Source: Deinococcus roseus (GTDB taxonomy: Bacteria > Deinococcota > Deinococci > Deinococcales > Deinococcaceae). Taken from it: DNA of 64,000 bases. Where the stretch lies: positions 85,078-149,077 of the forward strand of contig NZ_BMOD01000006.1 of the NCBI RefSeq assembly GCF_014646895.1. The letters are read 5' to 3'. The notes below the pieces were generated by a model. The model was given only the letters and a program-made list of their open reading frames with translations, did not search any database and was not told the origin of the DNA. Below, in pieces: positions 33,641 through 42,504 of the stretch. The position numbers were made by a program, and so were the translations under genes. The stretch's first letter is position 1. The number at the start of each line of letters is the position of its first letter.

Positions 33641-34003
33641 CTAGTAGATCATCTGCAAAGGTTTTCCAGGCTGTTCTGGATTCCATCCAAGCTGCCTTGC
33701 CTGCTGCATCATCTCTATAACATACCCAGGTGCAATGATTGCAGGGTGGTTGGGAGGGAGGGATGCGTGTTTTTGGAGCCAGGGATCCCTCCAATCCTTC
33801 AGGGCGATGTAGAGAACCTGCCCTCCTGATGGATCTGGAAGGATTTTGAGCAGGCTGTGATCCACACCAGGACAGAATTTCCAGCGGTAAACTTGCTGGT
33901 GCTGTCGAATTTTGCGGTATCCTCGCAGTTTCTGGGGCAAAGCTATGCTGGATTTTAAGACAGGGTGGGAACCAAACCACCTGTCTGAGCAGAGGTAGGC
34001 CAT
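33641..34003 (-). CDS. Hypothetical protein (120 aa)
   Basis: Starts MAYLCSDRWFGSHPVLKSS; ends QARQLGWNPEQPGKPLQMIY. The C-terminal pattern (a helix, then GWNPEQPGKPLQ) is seen in small cytosolic proteins of Deinococcus-like genomes, but function is not known. TTAGGC precedes ATG 34003. It is convergent with the 100-aa gene; the sulfite reductase gene is divergent at 34262. Confidence 0.6.
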   Translation of the reverse strand: MAYLCSDRWFGSHPVLKSSIALPQKLRGYRKIRQHQQVYRWKFCPGVDHSLLKILPDPSGGQVLYIALKDWRDPWLQKHASLPPNHPAIIAPGYVIEMMQQARQLGWNPEQPGKPLQMIY

Positions 34004-34180
34004 TTTGCCTAAGTTGTCTAAATCCGGTCTAAAAATGAATTGGTGTAAAAGCCACACCCAGAAAACCCGTCTGTGGGTGAAAAAGTGTACCTTTTGGGTA
34101 TCTTATCCGTTGTTGAGAATCAAAACTCAAACATCTTAGGGCAGTTTTGTCTGCACATTGTGACGAGAGTCTAGACAAAG

Positions 34181-34208
34181 TTACAAGAAATATCATTTAA
34201 TATACATT
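34181..34208 (+). promoter_or_regulatory. Possible promoter of sulfate-reduction operon
   Basis: TTACAA (34181-34186), 16 bp, TACATT (34203-34208), in an AT-rich stretch 54-81 bp before the start. Tentative. Confidence 0.35.
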
Positions 34209-34261
34209 ACAATTTTACTCAACTATCAGGGGATGACGACCCCGAGCGTGGAGGCAGTACA

Positions 34262-35821
34262 GTGTCAGCAAACATCGAAGAACTGAAAAAACAACATCCC
34301 CCCTTCGAGGTCGTGCTCGGCTACATGCACGAGTGGGCCAAGGTCGGATACGAAGGTATCCCCGCAGACCTGGTAGACCTCATGAAATGGCACGGCATTT
34401 ACCCGCAGCGTCCCCAGGAAGACGGCTTCCTGATGATGCGCGTCAAAATTCAAAAAGGTGCAGTGAACGGCAACACCCTGCGCACCATTGCAGGCATCGC
34501 AGAAGACTACGGACGTGACTTCCTGGACGTGACCGACCGCCAGGCGTTCCAGTTCCACTGGCTGACCATTCAGGACGTTCCCGACATCTACAACCGTCTG
34601 GACGCTGTGGGCCTGACCGCCAAGGGCGCTTGCGGTGACACCGTTCGTGCAGTGATCTCCAGCCCTGTTGCAGGTCTGGATGCCCGCGAAGTCATCGATG
34701 TGAACGACCTCGCCAACGAGATCCACCACCACTTCTCTGGCAACGTGGAATACCAGGATTTGCCCCGCAAGTACAAGGTGTCCATCACCGGACTCCCCGA
34801 GCAGGAAGGCATCCACCTGATCAATGACCTGGGCTTCCTGGCCCACAAAGTCAATGGAGAAGTTGGCTTTGACGTGTGGGTCGGTGGCGGTCTGGGCGCA
34901 CAGGCCCACCTCGCCAAACGCCTCGGGGTGTTCATCAAGCCCGAAGAAGTGCTGGAAGTGGCTGTGGCCATCACCCGCGCTTACCGCGATCACGGTTTCC
35001 GCCAGAACCGCAAAAAGAGCCGCCTGAAGTACCTGATCCAGGACATCGGAGCCGAGCGCTTCCGCGAGATCGTGGAAACCGAGTACCTGAACCGCAAACT
35101 CACCGACGGACCTGCCGCACCTGTGGCCCGTTTTGGTGGCGTGGATTTCGTGGGCGTGCAGAAGCAGAAAGACGGCAACTACTACATCGGGGTTGCCACC
35201 ACCGTGGGCCGCATCACCCCTGCCAAAGCCCGTCTGCTCGCCGACATCGCAGAAAAATACGGTGCAGACGAAATCCGCACCACCCCCTACCAGAACCTGC
35301 TGGTTCCCCACATCAAACCTGAATTCATCGATCAGGCCATTGAAGAACTGCGTCAGCTGGACCTCGCACCCAACCTGACCCTGCGGGCCACCACCATCGC
35401 CTGCACCGGAACCCAGTTCTGCCGTCTGGCCCTCACCGAGACCAAGGCCAGAACCGCTGCAGCCATCGATTACCTGGAACCCAGGTTCCTGGACCTCGAT
35501 GTGCCCATCACCATCAACCTGACCGGTTGCTCCAACGCCTGCACCCGCTATCAGGTCGCTGACCTGGGCTTCATGGGTGCCAACTTCAGCGGCCAGGAAG
35601 TGTACAACGTGCACCTGGCAGGTTCACTGGGAGAAGCCCAGCGCACCGGAGCCAAGCTCAAGGGCCGGGTTCCCGCTGAGCAGCTTCACATCTACACCGA
35701 GCGTGTGCTGAACTTCTTCAAGAAAAACAAAGCCCCCAATGAGTCTTTCGTGCAGTTTGTGGATCGTGTCGGCACTGAGCCCTTCTTACCAGACAACGTG
35801 TTAGCGGAGGTAGTGGCATGA
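34262..35821 (+). CDS. Ferredoxin-type sulfite (or nitrite) reductase
   Basis: A 519-aa siroheme/4Fe-4S reductase. The cluster Cys residues are in CTGTQFC and CSNAC (Cys-x5-Cys ... Cys-x3-Cys). Two repeats of the ferredoxin-like half fold are visible (MMRVKIQKG, YYIGVATTVGRI). As first gene of a cluster with cysC, cysH and sat it most likely reduces sulfite to sulfide. GTG start at 34262 with GGAGGC upstream. Nitrite reductase cannot be excluded from sequence, but context argues for sulfite. Confidence 0.9.
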   Translation: MSANIEELKKQHPPFEVVLGYMHEWAKVGYEGIPADLVDLMKWHGIYPQRPQEDGFLMMRVKIQKGAVNGNTLRTIAGIAEDYGRDFLDVTDRQAFQFHWLTIQDVPDIYNRLDAVGLTAKGACGDTVRAVISSPVAGLDAREVIDVNDLANEIHHHFSGNVEYQDLPRKYKVSITGLPEQEGIHLINDLGFLAHKVNGEVGFDVWVGGGLGAQAHLAKRLGVFIKPEEVLEVAVAITRAYRDHGFRQNRKKSRLKYLIQDIGAERFREIVETEYLNRKLTDGPAAPVARFGGVDFVGVQKQKDGNYYIGVATTVGRITPAKARLLADIAEKYGADEIRTTPYQNLLVPHIKPEFIDQAIEELRQLDLAPNLTLRATTIACTGTQFCRLALTETKARTAAAIDYLEPRFLDLDVPITINLTGCSNACTRYQVADLGFMGANFSGQEVYNVHLAGSLGEAQRTGAKLKGRVPAEQLHIYTERVLNFFKKNKAPNESFVQFVDRVGTEPFLPDNVLAEVVA

Positions 35822-36357
35822 GCACCCAGGGACAGGTTCTGTGGTTCACCGGTTTGAGCGGAGCAGGAAAAAGCACCCTCGTTTACGCCCTTGCAAAAGA
35901 GCTTGAAGCTGCTGGTCGTTCTGTGGAAGTCCTGGACGGTGACGCTGTCCGTGAGAACCTCTCCAGGGGCCTGAGCTTCACCAAAGAAGACCGTGACACC
36001 AACGTGAAGCGCATCGGCTTTGTGGCTGGCCTGCTGGCCAGACACGGCGTGACCGTGCTGGTGAGTGCCATCAGCCCTTACCGCGACACCCGCACCGAAG
36101 TCGTGAAAGGTCTGCCAGGTGGCAAAGAAATCTTCGTGGATGCCCCTCTCGATGTGGTGGCCTCCCGCGATGTGAAGGGCCTGTACAAGCGTGCCCTCGC
36201 TGGCGAGATCGCCCACTTCACCGGTGTAAGTGACCCCTACGAAGCCCCCGAGAACCCTGACATCCACCTGCGCACCGACCTGAACAGCATCGAGGACTGC
36301 CTCAATGTGCTGCGCAGATCTGTCGGGCTGCGCGTGCGTGAACTGGTGGGAGCGTAA
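35818..36357 (+). CDS. cysC: Adenylylsulfate (APS) kinase
   Basis: A 179-aa kinase with P-loop GLSGAGKST, the conserved DGDAVRENLSRGLSF segment and ISPYRDTR. It phosphorylates APS to PAPS. The ATG overlaps the reductase stop (ATGA). It is paired with an APS-type reductase, so its role here may differ from a strict PAPS route. Confidence 0.94.
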   Translation: MSTQGQVLWFTGLSGAGKSTLVYALAKELEAAGRSVEVLDGDAVRENLSRGLSFTKEDRDTNVKRIGFVAGLLARHGVTVLVSAISPYRDTRTEVVKGLPGGKEIFVDAPLDVVASRDVKGLYKRALAGEIAHFTGVSDPYEAPENPDIHLRTDLNSIEDCLNVLRRSVGLRVRELVGA

Positions 36358-36361
36358 GACC

Positions 36362-37012
36362 ATGCCCGAGTTCTCGTTCACATCACACCCGACCGAAGTC
36401 ATCCAGTGGGCTTTAGAAACCTACCCTGACCTCACGATGCCCAGCGCATTCAACATCAACGGTGTGGTGCTCATCGACCTGGCCTACAAGGCAGGGTACC
36501 GGGGAGAGGTGATCTTCGTTGACACGGGATACCACTTCCACGAAACCCTGCAGACCAGAGATGCACTGCAGGCCCGTTACCCGGAACTGAAGTTCGTGAC
36601 TCTGAATGCCGGTCTGAGCAACGAGGACACCCAGTACCAGACCGACCCGGATGGCTGTTGTGCCGTTCGCAAGGTTGCCCCTCTGCAGAATTACCTTGCA
36701 GAGAAGGCCCCCAGTGCCCTCTTGAACGGACGTTCCCGCGATCAGGCTGACACCCGCAAGGACATTCCTTTTGTGGAAGAAGGCAAACGGACCAAAATCA
36801 ACCCCCTTGCCTACTGGGACCGCTGCACTTTAGAAGCCTACGTGAACGCCCATGACCTCCCCATCAACCCCCTGTACTGGGACGGTTTTTTAAGCATCGG
36901 ATGCTGGCCCTGCACCAGAGCCGTGCGCCCCGGAGAAGACGCCAGAGCAGGCCGCTGGGCCGGGCAAGGCAAGACCGAATGCGGACTGTGGGTCGGAGAG
37001 AACACGATTTAA
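36362..37012 (+). CDS. cysH: APS/PAPS reductase
   Basis: A 216-aa reductase with the conserved DTGYHFHETL and SRDQADTR segments and the catalytic Cys in KTECGLW. The paired cysteines DGCCAVRK and IGCWPC give the CC...CxxC set of [4Fe-4S] adenylylsulfate reductases, so APS is the probable substrate. It starts 4 bp after cysC. Confidence 0.93.
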   Translation: MPEFSFTSHPTEVIQWALETYPDLTMPSAFNINGVVLIDLAYKAGYRGEVIFVDTGYHFHETLQTRDALQARYPELKFVTLNAGLSNEDTQYQTDPDGCCAVRKVAPLQNYLAEKAPSALLNGRSRDQADTRKDIPFVEEGKRTKINPLAYWDRCTLEAYVNAHDLPINPLYWDGFLSIGCWPCTRAVRPGEDARAGRWAGQGKTECGLWVGENTI

Positions 37013-37020
37013 CCCCTTTA

Positions 37021-37061
37021 AACCCCCCTTCGCTGCGCTTTTCCCCCCTAACGAGGGGGGG
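37021..37061 (+). repeat. GC-rich palindromic repeat between cysH and sat
   Basis: CCCCCCT, loop AACG, AGGGGGG (37043-37060), preceded by CTTCGCTGCGCTTTT. The layout matches the repeat inside the U32 gene, so both belong to one dispersed family. Confidence 0.65.
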
Positions 37062-37095
37062 CTTTCCCCGAAAAAGATTTTGAGGAACACCTGAA

Positions 37096-38247
37096 ATGAC
37101 CAACACCATCGTCAAAAGCAACCTGCCAACCCCCCACGGAGGGGTGCTGATCAACCGCGTTCAGAAGTTTGACGGGGACCTGAGCACCCTGCCAAAAATC
37201 GAACTGTCCGAGCGCAACTTTGCCGATCTGGAACTGATCGCCACAGGCGTGTACTCCCCCCTGACCGGATTCATGGGAGAAAAGGACTACCTGAACGTTG
37301 TTGAAAACATGCGCCTTGAGGGTGGACTGCCCTGGAGCGTGCCCATCACCCTGGGTGTGTCTCAGGACGTGGCAGATCAGCTTTCTGGTCTGGTCGTGCT
37401 GACCCATGGCGGCGAAGCTGTCGGGACCCTCAACATCAGTGAAAAATACGCTGCCCGCAAAGAATGGGAAGCTGGACACGTCTACAAAACCACCGAAGAG
37501 GCCCACCCTGGCGTGGCTGCACTCTATGCCCAGGGAGACATCAATCTGGCCGGTGAAGTGACCCTCTTTGAGCTGAACCGTGGGCAGTTTGCCAACCACC
37601 ACTACACCCCTGCAGAAACCCGCGAGATCTTCGAGACCCGTGGCTGGAAAACTGTGGTGGCGTTCCAGACCAGAAACCCCATTCACCGTGCCCACGAGTA
37701 CCTGCACAAGGTTGCTCTTGAACTGGTGGATGGTCTGTTCCTGAACCCTCTGGTGGGTGCCACCAAGTCTGACGATGTTCCTGCAGACACCCGCATGGAA
37801 GCCTACGAGAAACTGCTGGAGCACTACTACCCCAGAACCCGTGTTTTGCTGGGTGTGTACCCTGCTGCCATGCGTTATGCTGGTCCCCGTGAAGCGATCC
37901 TTCACGCCATCAGCCGCCGCAACTACGGCTGCACCCACTTCATCGTGGGCCGTGACCATGCTGGTGTGGGTTCCTACTACGGCACCTACGATGCCCAGGA
38001 GATCTTTGGTGCCTACAACCCTGAAGAACTGGGCCTGACCATCCTCAAATTCGAGCACACCTTCTACTGCCAGACCTGCGGACAGATGGTGTCCCCCCGC
38101 ACCTGCCCCCACGACAGCAAGCACCACCTGATCCTCTCTGGAACCAAGGTGCGCGGCATGCTCCGTGCTGGTGAGAACCTCCCCAGAGAGTTCACCCGCC
38201 CAGAAGTGGCAGAGATCCTGCGGGCTGCTTACAACGCCCAGGACTGA
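37096..38247 (+). CDS. sat: Sulfate adenylyltransferase (ATP sulfurylase)
   Basis: A 383-aa enzyme with QTRNPIHRAHEY (HxxH phosphate motif), GRDHAGVGSYYG and a C-terminal zinc-binding-like CQTCGQMVSPRTCPH. It makes APS from sulfate and ATP, the first step of the pathway that the three upstream genes complete. The palindromic repeat sits just before it. Confidence 0.95.
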   Translation: MTNTIVKSNLPTPHGGVLINRVQKFDGDLSTLPKIELSERNFADLELIATGVYSPLTGFMGEKDYLNVVENMRLEGGLPWSVPITLGVSQDVADQLSGLVVLTHGGEAVGTLNISEKYAARKEWEAGHVYKTTEEAHPGVAALYAQGDINLAGEVTLFELNRGQFANHHYTPAETREIFETRGWKTVVAFQTRNPIHRAHEYLHKVALELVDGLFLNPLVGATKSDDVPADTRMEAYEKLLEHYYPRTRVLLGVYPAAMRYAGPREAILHAISRRNYGCTHFIVGRDHAGVGSYYGTYDAQEIFGAYNPEELGLTILKFEHTFYCQTCGQMVSPRTCPHDSKHHLILSGTKVRGMLRAGENLPREFTRPEVAEILRAAYNAQD

Positions 38248-38302
38248 GTTTTAACCCTGGGTTTCAAGCTTAAAATTCCACGCTTTCACGCAAATCGTCA
38301 AA

Positions 38303-38326
38303 GGCCAGCAGGTTTCCCTGCTGGCC
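38303..38326. terminator. Hairpin between sat and lipoprotein gene
   Basis: GGCCAGCAGG, loop TTTC, CCTGCTGGCC; on the minus strand followed by TTT. Lies between convergent genes. Confidence 0.6.
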
Positions 38327-38356
38327 GAAATCTTGAAGTGGGATCAGAGATGGGTT

Positions 38357-38959
38357 TTATTTGGCTGGGTTGGGATTGATGATTTTCTTGAAAGAAAAGG
38401 TGTGCACCAGGGGCTGGCCATTCACTTCCAGGGCCAGATTGACCGTGAAGGTGCGGCTGTCTTTGACTCCGGTCAGCAGGGGTTTTTGCATCAGACCTGT
38501 GTTCTTGGCATTGGGAACCACCAGGGTGGCAGGTGCAAAGAAGTCTTCGTAAGTGTTTCCAGGTTCCACCAAAGTGTTTTTCTGGGGCTCTTTGACTTTG
38601 GCGAGGGCAATCTTGTCGTGGTAAAGTCCACCGGTTGCTCCATCAGCATCCGTCATGGTGGACTTGTCCCACAGGATGGTCACCGGATAGATGTCGGTGT
38701 TTTTGAGGGTGAAGTACACCCGGTTCACGGCATAAGTGAAGGAATACACCAGGTGGTCCCGGGCCACCAGACGGGTCAGGCTGTTGCCTCCGCTGGAAGT
38801 CACCAGCACAAAATCACGCTTGTCTGCTGCGCCAGACTCGCTGAGGCTTTGCTGGGTGGTTTTGGCCGGGGGTTTGGCGGGTGCAGGAGATGTGGCCGTC
38901 AATTCAGGGGCGCAGGCCGTCAGGATCAAAAAAAGAGAAAGCGGAACAACAATTTTCAT
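38357..38959 (-). CDS. Lipoprotein of unknown function (200 aa)
   Basis: A signal with lipobox LILTAC (Cys16), then a Pro/Ala/Thr-rich linker (TATSPAPAKPPAKTTQQ) and a beta-rich domain (FVLVTSSGG, VYFTLKNTDIYPVTILWD). Likely anchored in the membrane. No known domain recognised; DUF4352-like immunoglobulin fold is possible. It is convergent with sat. Confidence 0.8.
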   Translation of the reverse strand: MKIVVPLSLFLILTACAPELTATSPAPAKPPAKTTQQSLSESGAADKRDFVLVTSSGGNSLTRLVARDHLVYSFTYAVNRVYFTLKNTDIYPVTILWDKSTMTDADGATGGLYHDKIALAKVKEPQKNTLVEPGNTYEDFFAPATLVVPNAKNTGLMQKPLLTGVKDSRTFTVNLALEVNGQPLVHTFSFKKIINPNPAK

Positions 38960-39134
38960 GGAACTCCTTGCCGAAGCAATGGAGGATGGGCATGTTTTTG
39001 TGCGTTCATGGCAGGAAAATCTGTGTCATGGTGCAACCTCCATCCTTTGCTGCATTGAAGATAGCATTTCAGAAGTGAGATGGATATGACGGCTGAGACA
39101 GCACAGGTCTCAATTCTTGATGAAAGGGCCAACA

Positions 39135-39545
39135 TCAGGTTCCGGTCACACTGCCATCCAGATATTGCCACTGTCCTTCTGTGCGGACAAACCTGCTGTT
39201 TTCGCGCATCTGGTGGCGCTGGCCCTGTGCTTTGTATCGGGCAGTGAATTCCACGGTGCCCTCGGTGTCTGTGGGGCCTCCTGAAGTGCTGCCATGGAGG
39301 GTCAGGGATTCCCACTGGGTGCTGTCAAGGGCCAGATCAAGGCTTTCAGGACGGGTGTTCTCATGCCATGTGCGGAGCAGGTAAGCCTCGTTTTTGAGCA
39401 CATAGGCTGTGTAACGGGAGCGCATCAGCTCCTGGGCTGTGATGGCAGTTCTGGTGCCTTCCAGCAAGGGCTGGCAGCACCCCTGATGGGACCGCCCAGA
39501 TTTGCAGGGACAGGGTTTGAAAGGTGGATAAAACACAGGGGTCAT
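39135..39545 (-). CDS. YchJ-like SEC-C / NTF2-like protein
   Basis: A 136-aa protein with an N-terminal SEC-C-like zinc site (CPCKSGRSHQGCCQP) and a cystatin/NTF2-like domain ending QWQYLDGSVTGT, typical of YchJ family. Start uncertain: ATG 39545 or 39557. Function of the family unclear. Confidence 0.82.
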   Translation of the reverse strand: MTPVFYPPFKPCPCKSGRSHQGCCQPLLEGTRTAITAQELMRSRYTAYVLKNEAYLLRTWHENTRPESLDLALDSTQWESLTLHGSTSGGPTDTEGTVEFTARYKAQGQRHQMRENSRFVRTEGQWQYLDGSVTGT

Positions 39546-39633
39546 GGCTACTGTCATAACGGTGCAGGGCCGGAGTTGCAATCCAGGGGTATAGCCTGTG
39601 CTGCATTTCAGCCCTGCAGGGTGTTTTTTTAAA

Positions 39634-40044
39634 TCATCTCAGGGTGAAGCTGGCTCCGAATTTGGCGTTCCAGCCCACACTGGCTCCGCTGCCAAAGTAG
39701 AAGGAAGGTCCAACTTCGCCATAAATGCGCCAGTCAGAGTTCACCAGGTAGTTGTAACCCAGGTTGGCTCCAGCCGTGATGCCTGCGCCGCCTCCAAAGG
39801 GAGACCAGTAGTTGGTTTTCCAGGCAAAGCCCAGCTGGGGTGCAGCATACACGTAGCTGGAATCACTGCTCAGGCGGATGGGAACTGCCACATCCAGCTG
39901 GTAGGGGCTGGCCGTGAAACGCACTTCGGTGGTGTCTCCCAGGTCGGTGCTGAAGCCCACGTAGACCAGACCAAAGTGAACTTTGTCTGCGGCGAGGGCT
40001 GTGCCCAGAGAGCTGGCAATCAGTAAAGCGATCCATTTTTTCAT
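39634..40044 (-). CDS. Secreted beta-rich protein, possible outer-membrane protein
   Basis: A 136-aa protein with a signal peptide (MKKWIALLIASSLGTALAA) and a perfect GGAGGA ribosome site. The mature part has alternating strands (HFGLVYVGFSTDLGD, YVYAAPQLGFAWK, YGEVGPSFYFGSGASVGWN) as in small beta-barrels or lipocalin-like proteins. Family unknown. Confidence 0.75.
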   Translation of the reverse strand: MKKWIALLIASSLGTALAADKVHFGLVYVGFSTDLGDTTEVRFTASPYQLDVAVPIRLSSDSSYVYAAPQLGFAWKTNYWSPFGGGAGITAGANLGYNYLVNSDWRIYGEVGPSFYFGSGASVGWNAKFGASFTLR

Positions 40045-40230
40045 GTGTCCTCCAGAAAGAGAGCAGGTTGCTGCACCCTGAGTTGTGTCCAGGAAAAGAA
40101 AAATTCTTTTCACCATCATTCTAATGAAAGAGCGAAGACAGATGCTCTGTGTTCATGTGAAAAAACACCACAAAACGCTCATGAAAGTTGCAGGAATTCT
40201 TAAGATCGAATTCAGCTGTGCTGGTCTTGC

Positions 40231-41238
40231 TCATTTCTGCATGTGGGTTTGCACCGTTTGCAATTCTTCTTGCTTGATCAGGCCCAGGCTGCAGGCGTGC
40301 AGGGCCACTTCCAGGGAATCCCTGGCCAGCAGGAAAGGCACCCCCAGCCCCTGAACGTGATGGGCAATGGTCTCTACGGCTTTCTCCCGCTCTGGACCAG
40401 GAGTCACGTTGCGGATGTAAACGGCTTTGATTTGCCGGGGAAACTCCTGCACGATCTGCTGGTAAATTTCAGGGTCTTTTTCACCGCTGTCTCCAATCAG
40501 CAGGAAGGGCAGATCCGGGTAGGTGTTGAGGATTTCCCGAATGAAACGCAGCTTGTGGCCTTTCTGGTTTTTGAGGTTGAGGGCCCCCCAGTCTTTCAGC
40601 ACCATGGGTCCCCGGGGAATCTGGTTGATGTCCATGAATTCAGCCAGCAGGTCATAAATGTTCCAGGGGCTGCCTGAAACGTAAAAAATGGGATTCTTTT
40701 CGGTGTGAAAAGCGTGGTAAAGGCTGGAGACCCCTTTGAAGGGCAGCCGGGTGTGTGCGTTGGAGAAAATGATCATCATCACCATGCGGAAGATGGCTGT
40801 GGCTCCGGTTTGCAGCACGGTGTCGTCCAGGTCGGAGATGATCCCAAAATCGGCGTTGTCTGAGACCAGCACCTCGCCCCGGCATTCGGTGCCGTCTTCG
40901 AGTTCCAGGGTGACAAATTGCCAGCCTGGAGGAAGGGGATCAGGCAGGTGGGCGTGGATGTCGTAGAACCCTTCTGAATCGGTTTCGGCATGGAAGGTTT
41001 GGTTGCCAATGGTGGCACTGACCTGCACCCCCCGGATTTCATCGCTGGCAAAACGGGCCCACATGTTGCGGAAGTTCCTCCAGCGGCTGCTTTCCTTGCT
41101 GGCGGGCAGCAAATTGAAGGCCAGCAAAACCCGGCCCCTGAGGTGCAGGGTGGTGGGTGTCCCGAATCCTCTGTAGGGGACGAGTTGCAGGGGTCTTCTG
41201 CGGGGAAGTTTTTTCAGCAACTTGATGATTCTCTGCAC
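40231..41238 (-). CDS. App1-like phosphatidate phosphatase (DUF2183)
   Basis: A 335-aa protein. DUF2183/App1 catalytic motif ISDLDDTVLQT (DxDxT), then FYVSGSPWN and IGDSGEKDPEIY. It would dephosphorylate phosphatidate or a related substrate. A TTGAAA-N16-TATAAT promoter overlaps the ATG at 41265, so I chose the GTG at 41238, which has AGAGG at good spacing. The gene is divergent from gcvT. Confidence 0.85.
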   Translation of the reverse strand: MQRIIKLLKKLPRRRPLQLVPYRGFGTPTTLHLRGRVLLAFNLLPASKESSRWRNFRNMWARFASDEIRGVQVSATIGNQTFHAETDSEGFYDIHAHLPDPLPPGWQFVTLELEDGTECRGEVLVSDNADFGIISDLDDTVLQTGATAIFRMVMMIIFSNAHTRLPFKGVSSLYHAFHTEKNPIFYVSGSPWNIYDLLAEFMDINQIPRGPMVLKDWGALNLKNQKGHKLRFIREILNTYPDLPFLLIGDSGEKDPEIYQQIVQEFPRQIKAVYIRNVTPGPEREKAVETIAHHVQGLGVPFLLARDSLEVALHACSLGLIKQEELQTVQTHMQK

Positions 41239-41263
41239 ATCGGCCTCTTCGGTTCGCGTGACC

Positions 41264-41291
41264 ATTATAAAGACTTTTGATCACCTTTCAA
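41264..41291 (-). promoter_or_regulatory. Promoter of App1-like gene
   Basis: On the minus strand TTGAAA (41286-41291), 16 bp, TATAAT (41264-41269). The -10 overlaps the upstream ATG, which decides the start. Confidence 0.7.
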
Positions 41292-41328
41292 AACACGCCG
41301 CAAAACTTGACCCGGGTCTGGATCAAAA

Positions 41329-41344
41329 CGTATACGCGTATACG
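41329..41344. promoter_or_regulatory. 16-bp perfect palindrome at gcvT promoter
   Basis: CGTATACGCGTATACG, self-complementary. A TTGACC at 41307-41312 with an 18-bp spacer puts its TATACG (41331-41336) at -10, so a bound protein would block gcvT transcription. Regulator unknown. Confidence 0.65.
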
Positions 41345-41367
41345 ATTGTGTTAAAGTGGACATACCT

Positions 41368-42423
41368 ATGGATGAAAACCTGAAACGCACCCCCCTGCAC
41401 CAGAGCCATCTGGCCCTGAAAGCCAGAATGGTTCCTTTTGGTGGCTGGGACATGCCCGTCCAATACACTGGAGTGATCCAGGAGCACCAGGCTGTTCGGG
41501 AACATGCTGGCATGTTCGATGTCTCCCACATGGGAGAATTCCGTTTTAAAGGCCCGGATGCCCTGAATTTCCTGCAGGGCATCACCCCCAACGATGTCTC
41601 CAAACTGAAACCCGGACGTGCCCAGTACAACATGCTGCCCAGCAACCAGGGCGGCCTCATCGATGACATTTACATCTACTGCATTCAGCCCGATGAGTAC
41701 CTGATGGTGGTCAATGCTTCCAACATCGACAAGGACTTTGCCCATATTCAGAGTTTGCTGAAAGGTGACCTTGAATTCAGCAATGAATCTGACCAGTGGG
41801 GCCTGATTGCCGTGCAGGGACCAAAAGCAGAAGAAATCCTGCAACCCCACATTGACACCGACCTGGGCAAAAAGAAGAAAAACAGTGTGTTCTTTGCACA
41901 ACTGCTGGGCTTCAACGTGATGCTGGCCCGCACCGGATACACCGGAGAGGACGGCTTTGAAGTGTTCATCAAAGCCGAACAGGCCCCCCAGATCTGGGAA
42001 AAGCTGCTGGAACTGGGCATCACCCCTGCAGGTCTGGGGGCCAGAGACACCCTCCGTCTGGAAGCGGGTTTCCCCCTGTATGGCCATGAATTCAATGACA
42101 CCCTGACCCCCCTGGCCACCCACTACGGCTGGGTGATCAAAGACAAAGACTTTTATGGCAAAGCAGCCCTGACCGGACAGCCCACCCTCCGCAAGCTGGT
42201 GGGCCTGACCCTGGAGAAAGTGCCTGCCAGAGAAGGCTACCCTGTCAAAGCTGCAGGAGAGGTGGTCGGGATGGTCACTTCCGGGACCCTCAGCCCCAGC
42301 CTCAAAAAACCCATTGCCATGGCTTATGTGGATGTGGCAGCTCTGGACCAGAACCTGACGGTGGAAGTCCGGGGCAAAGACGCTGCGGCCCAGGTGGTGG
42401 AGTTGCCCTTTTTAAGCAAGTAA
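41368..42423 (+). CDS. gcvT: Glycine cleavage T protein (aminomethyltransferase)
   Basis: A 351-aa THF-dependent aminomethyltransferase: starts MDENLKRTPLHQSHLALKARMVPFGGWDMP, with HMGEFRFKG and ARTGYTGEDGFEV and AGFPLYGHEF signatures. It acts with GcvH and GcvP in glycine cleavage. ATG 41368 chosen; a GTG at 41356 is possible. No gcvP is in the window, so it lies elsewhere. The final codons LSK* lie in a short duplicated stretch. Confidence 0.94.
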   Translation: MDENLKRTPLHQSHLALKARMVPFGGWDMPVQYTGVIQEHQAVREHAGMFDVSHMGEFRFKGPDALNFLQGITPNDVSKLKPGRAQYNMLPSNQGGLIDDIYIYCIQPDEYLMVVNASNIDKDFAHIQSLLKGDLEFSNESDQWGLIAVQGPKAEEILQPHIDTDLGKKKKNSVFFAQLLGFNVMLARTGYTGEDGFEVFIKAEQAPQIWEKLLELGITPAGLGARDTLRLEAGFPLYGHEFNDTLTPLATHYGWVIKDKDFYGKAALTGQPTLRKLVGLTLEKVPAREGYPVKAAGEVVGMVTSGTLSPSLKKPIAMAYVDVAALDQNLTVEVRGKDAAAQVVELPFLSK

Positions 42424-42504
42424 ACTGTTCTAAGCAAGTAAACTGTGGAACAGTGAAGCGTCAACTTTTGCAGCAGACCGGCTGCATCTTCAAGGAGTGA
42501 AAAC

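Noticed and set aside
41239..41367. Glycine riboswitch before gcvT
   Set aside because: The gap is too short and contains promoters and a palindrome; no aptamer features seen.
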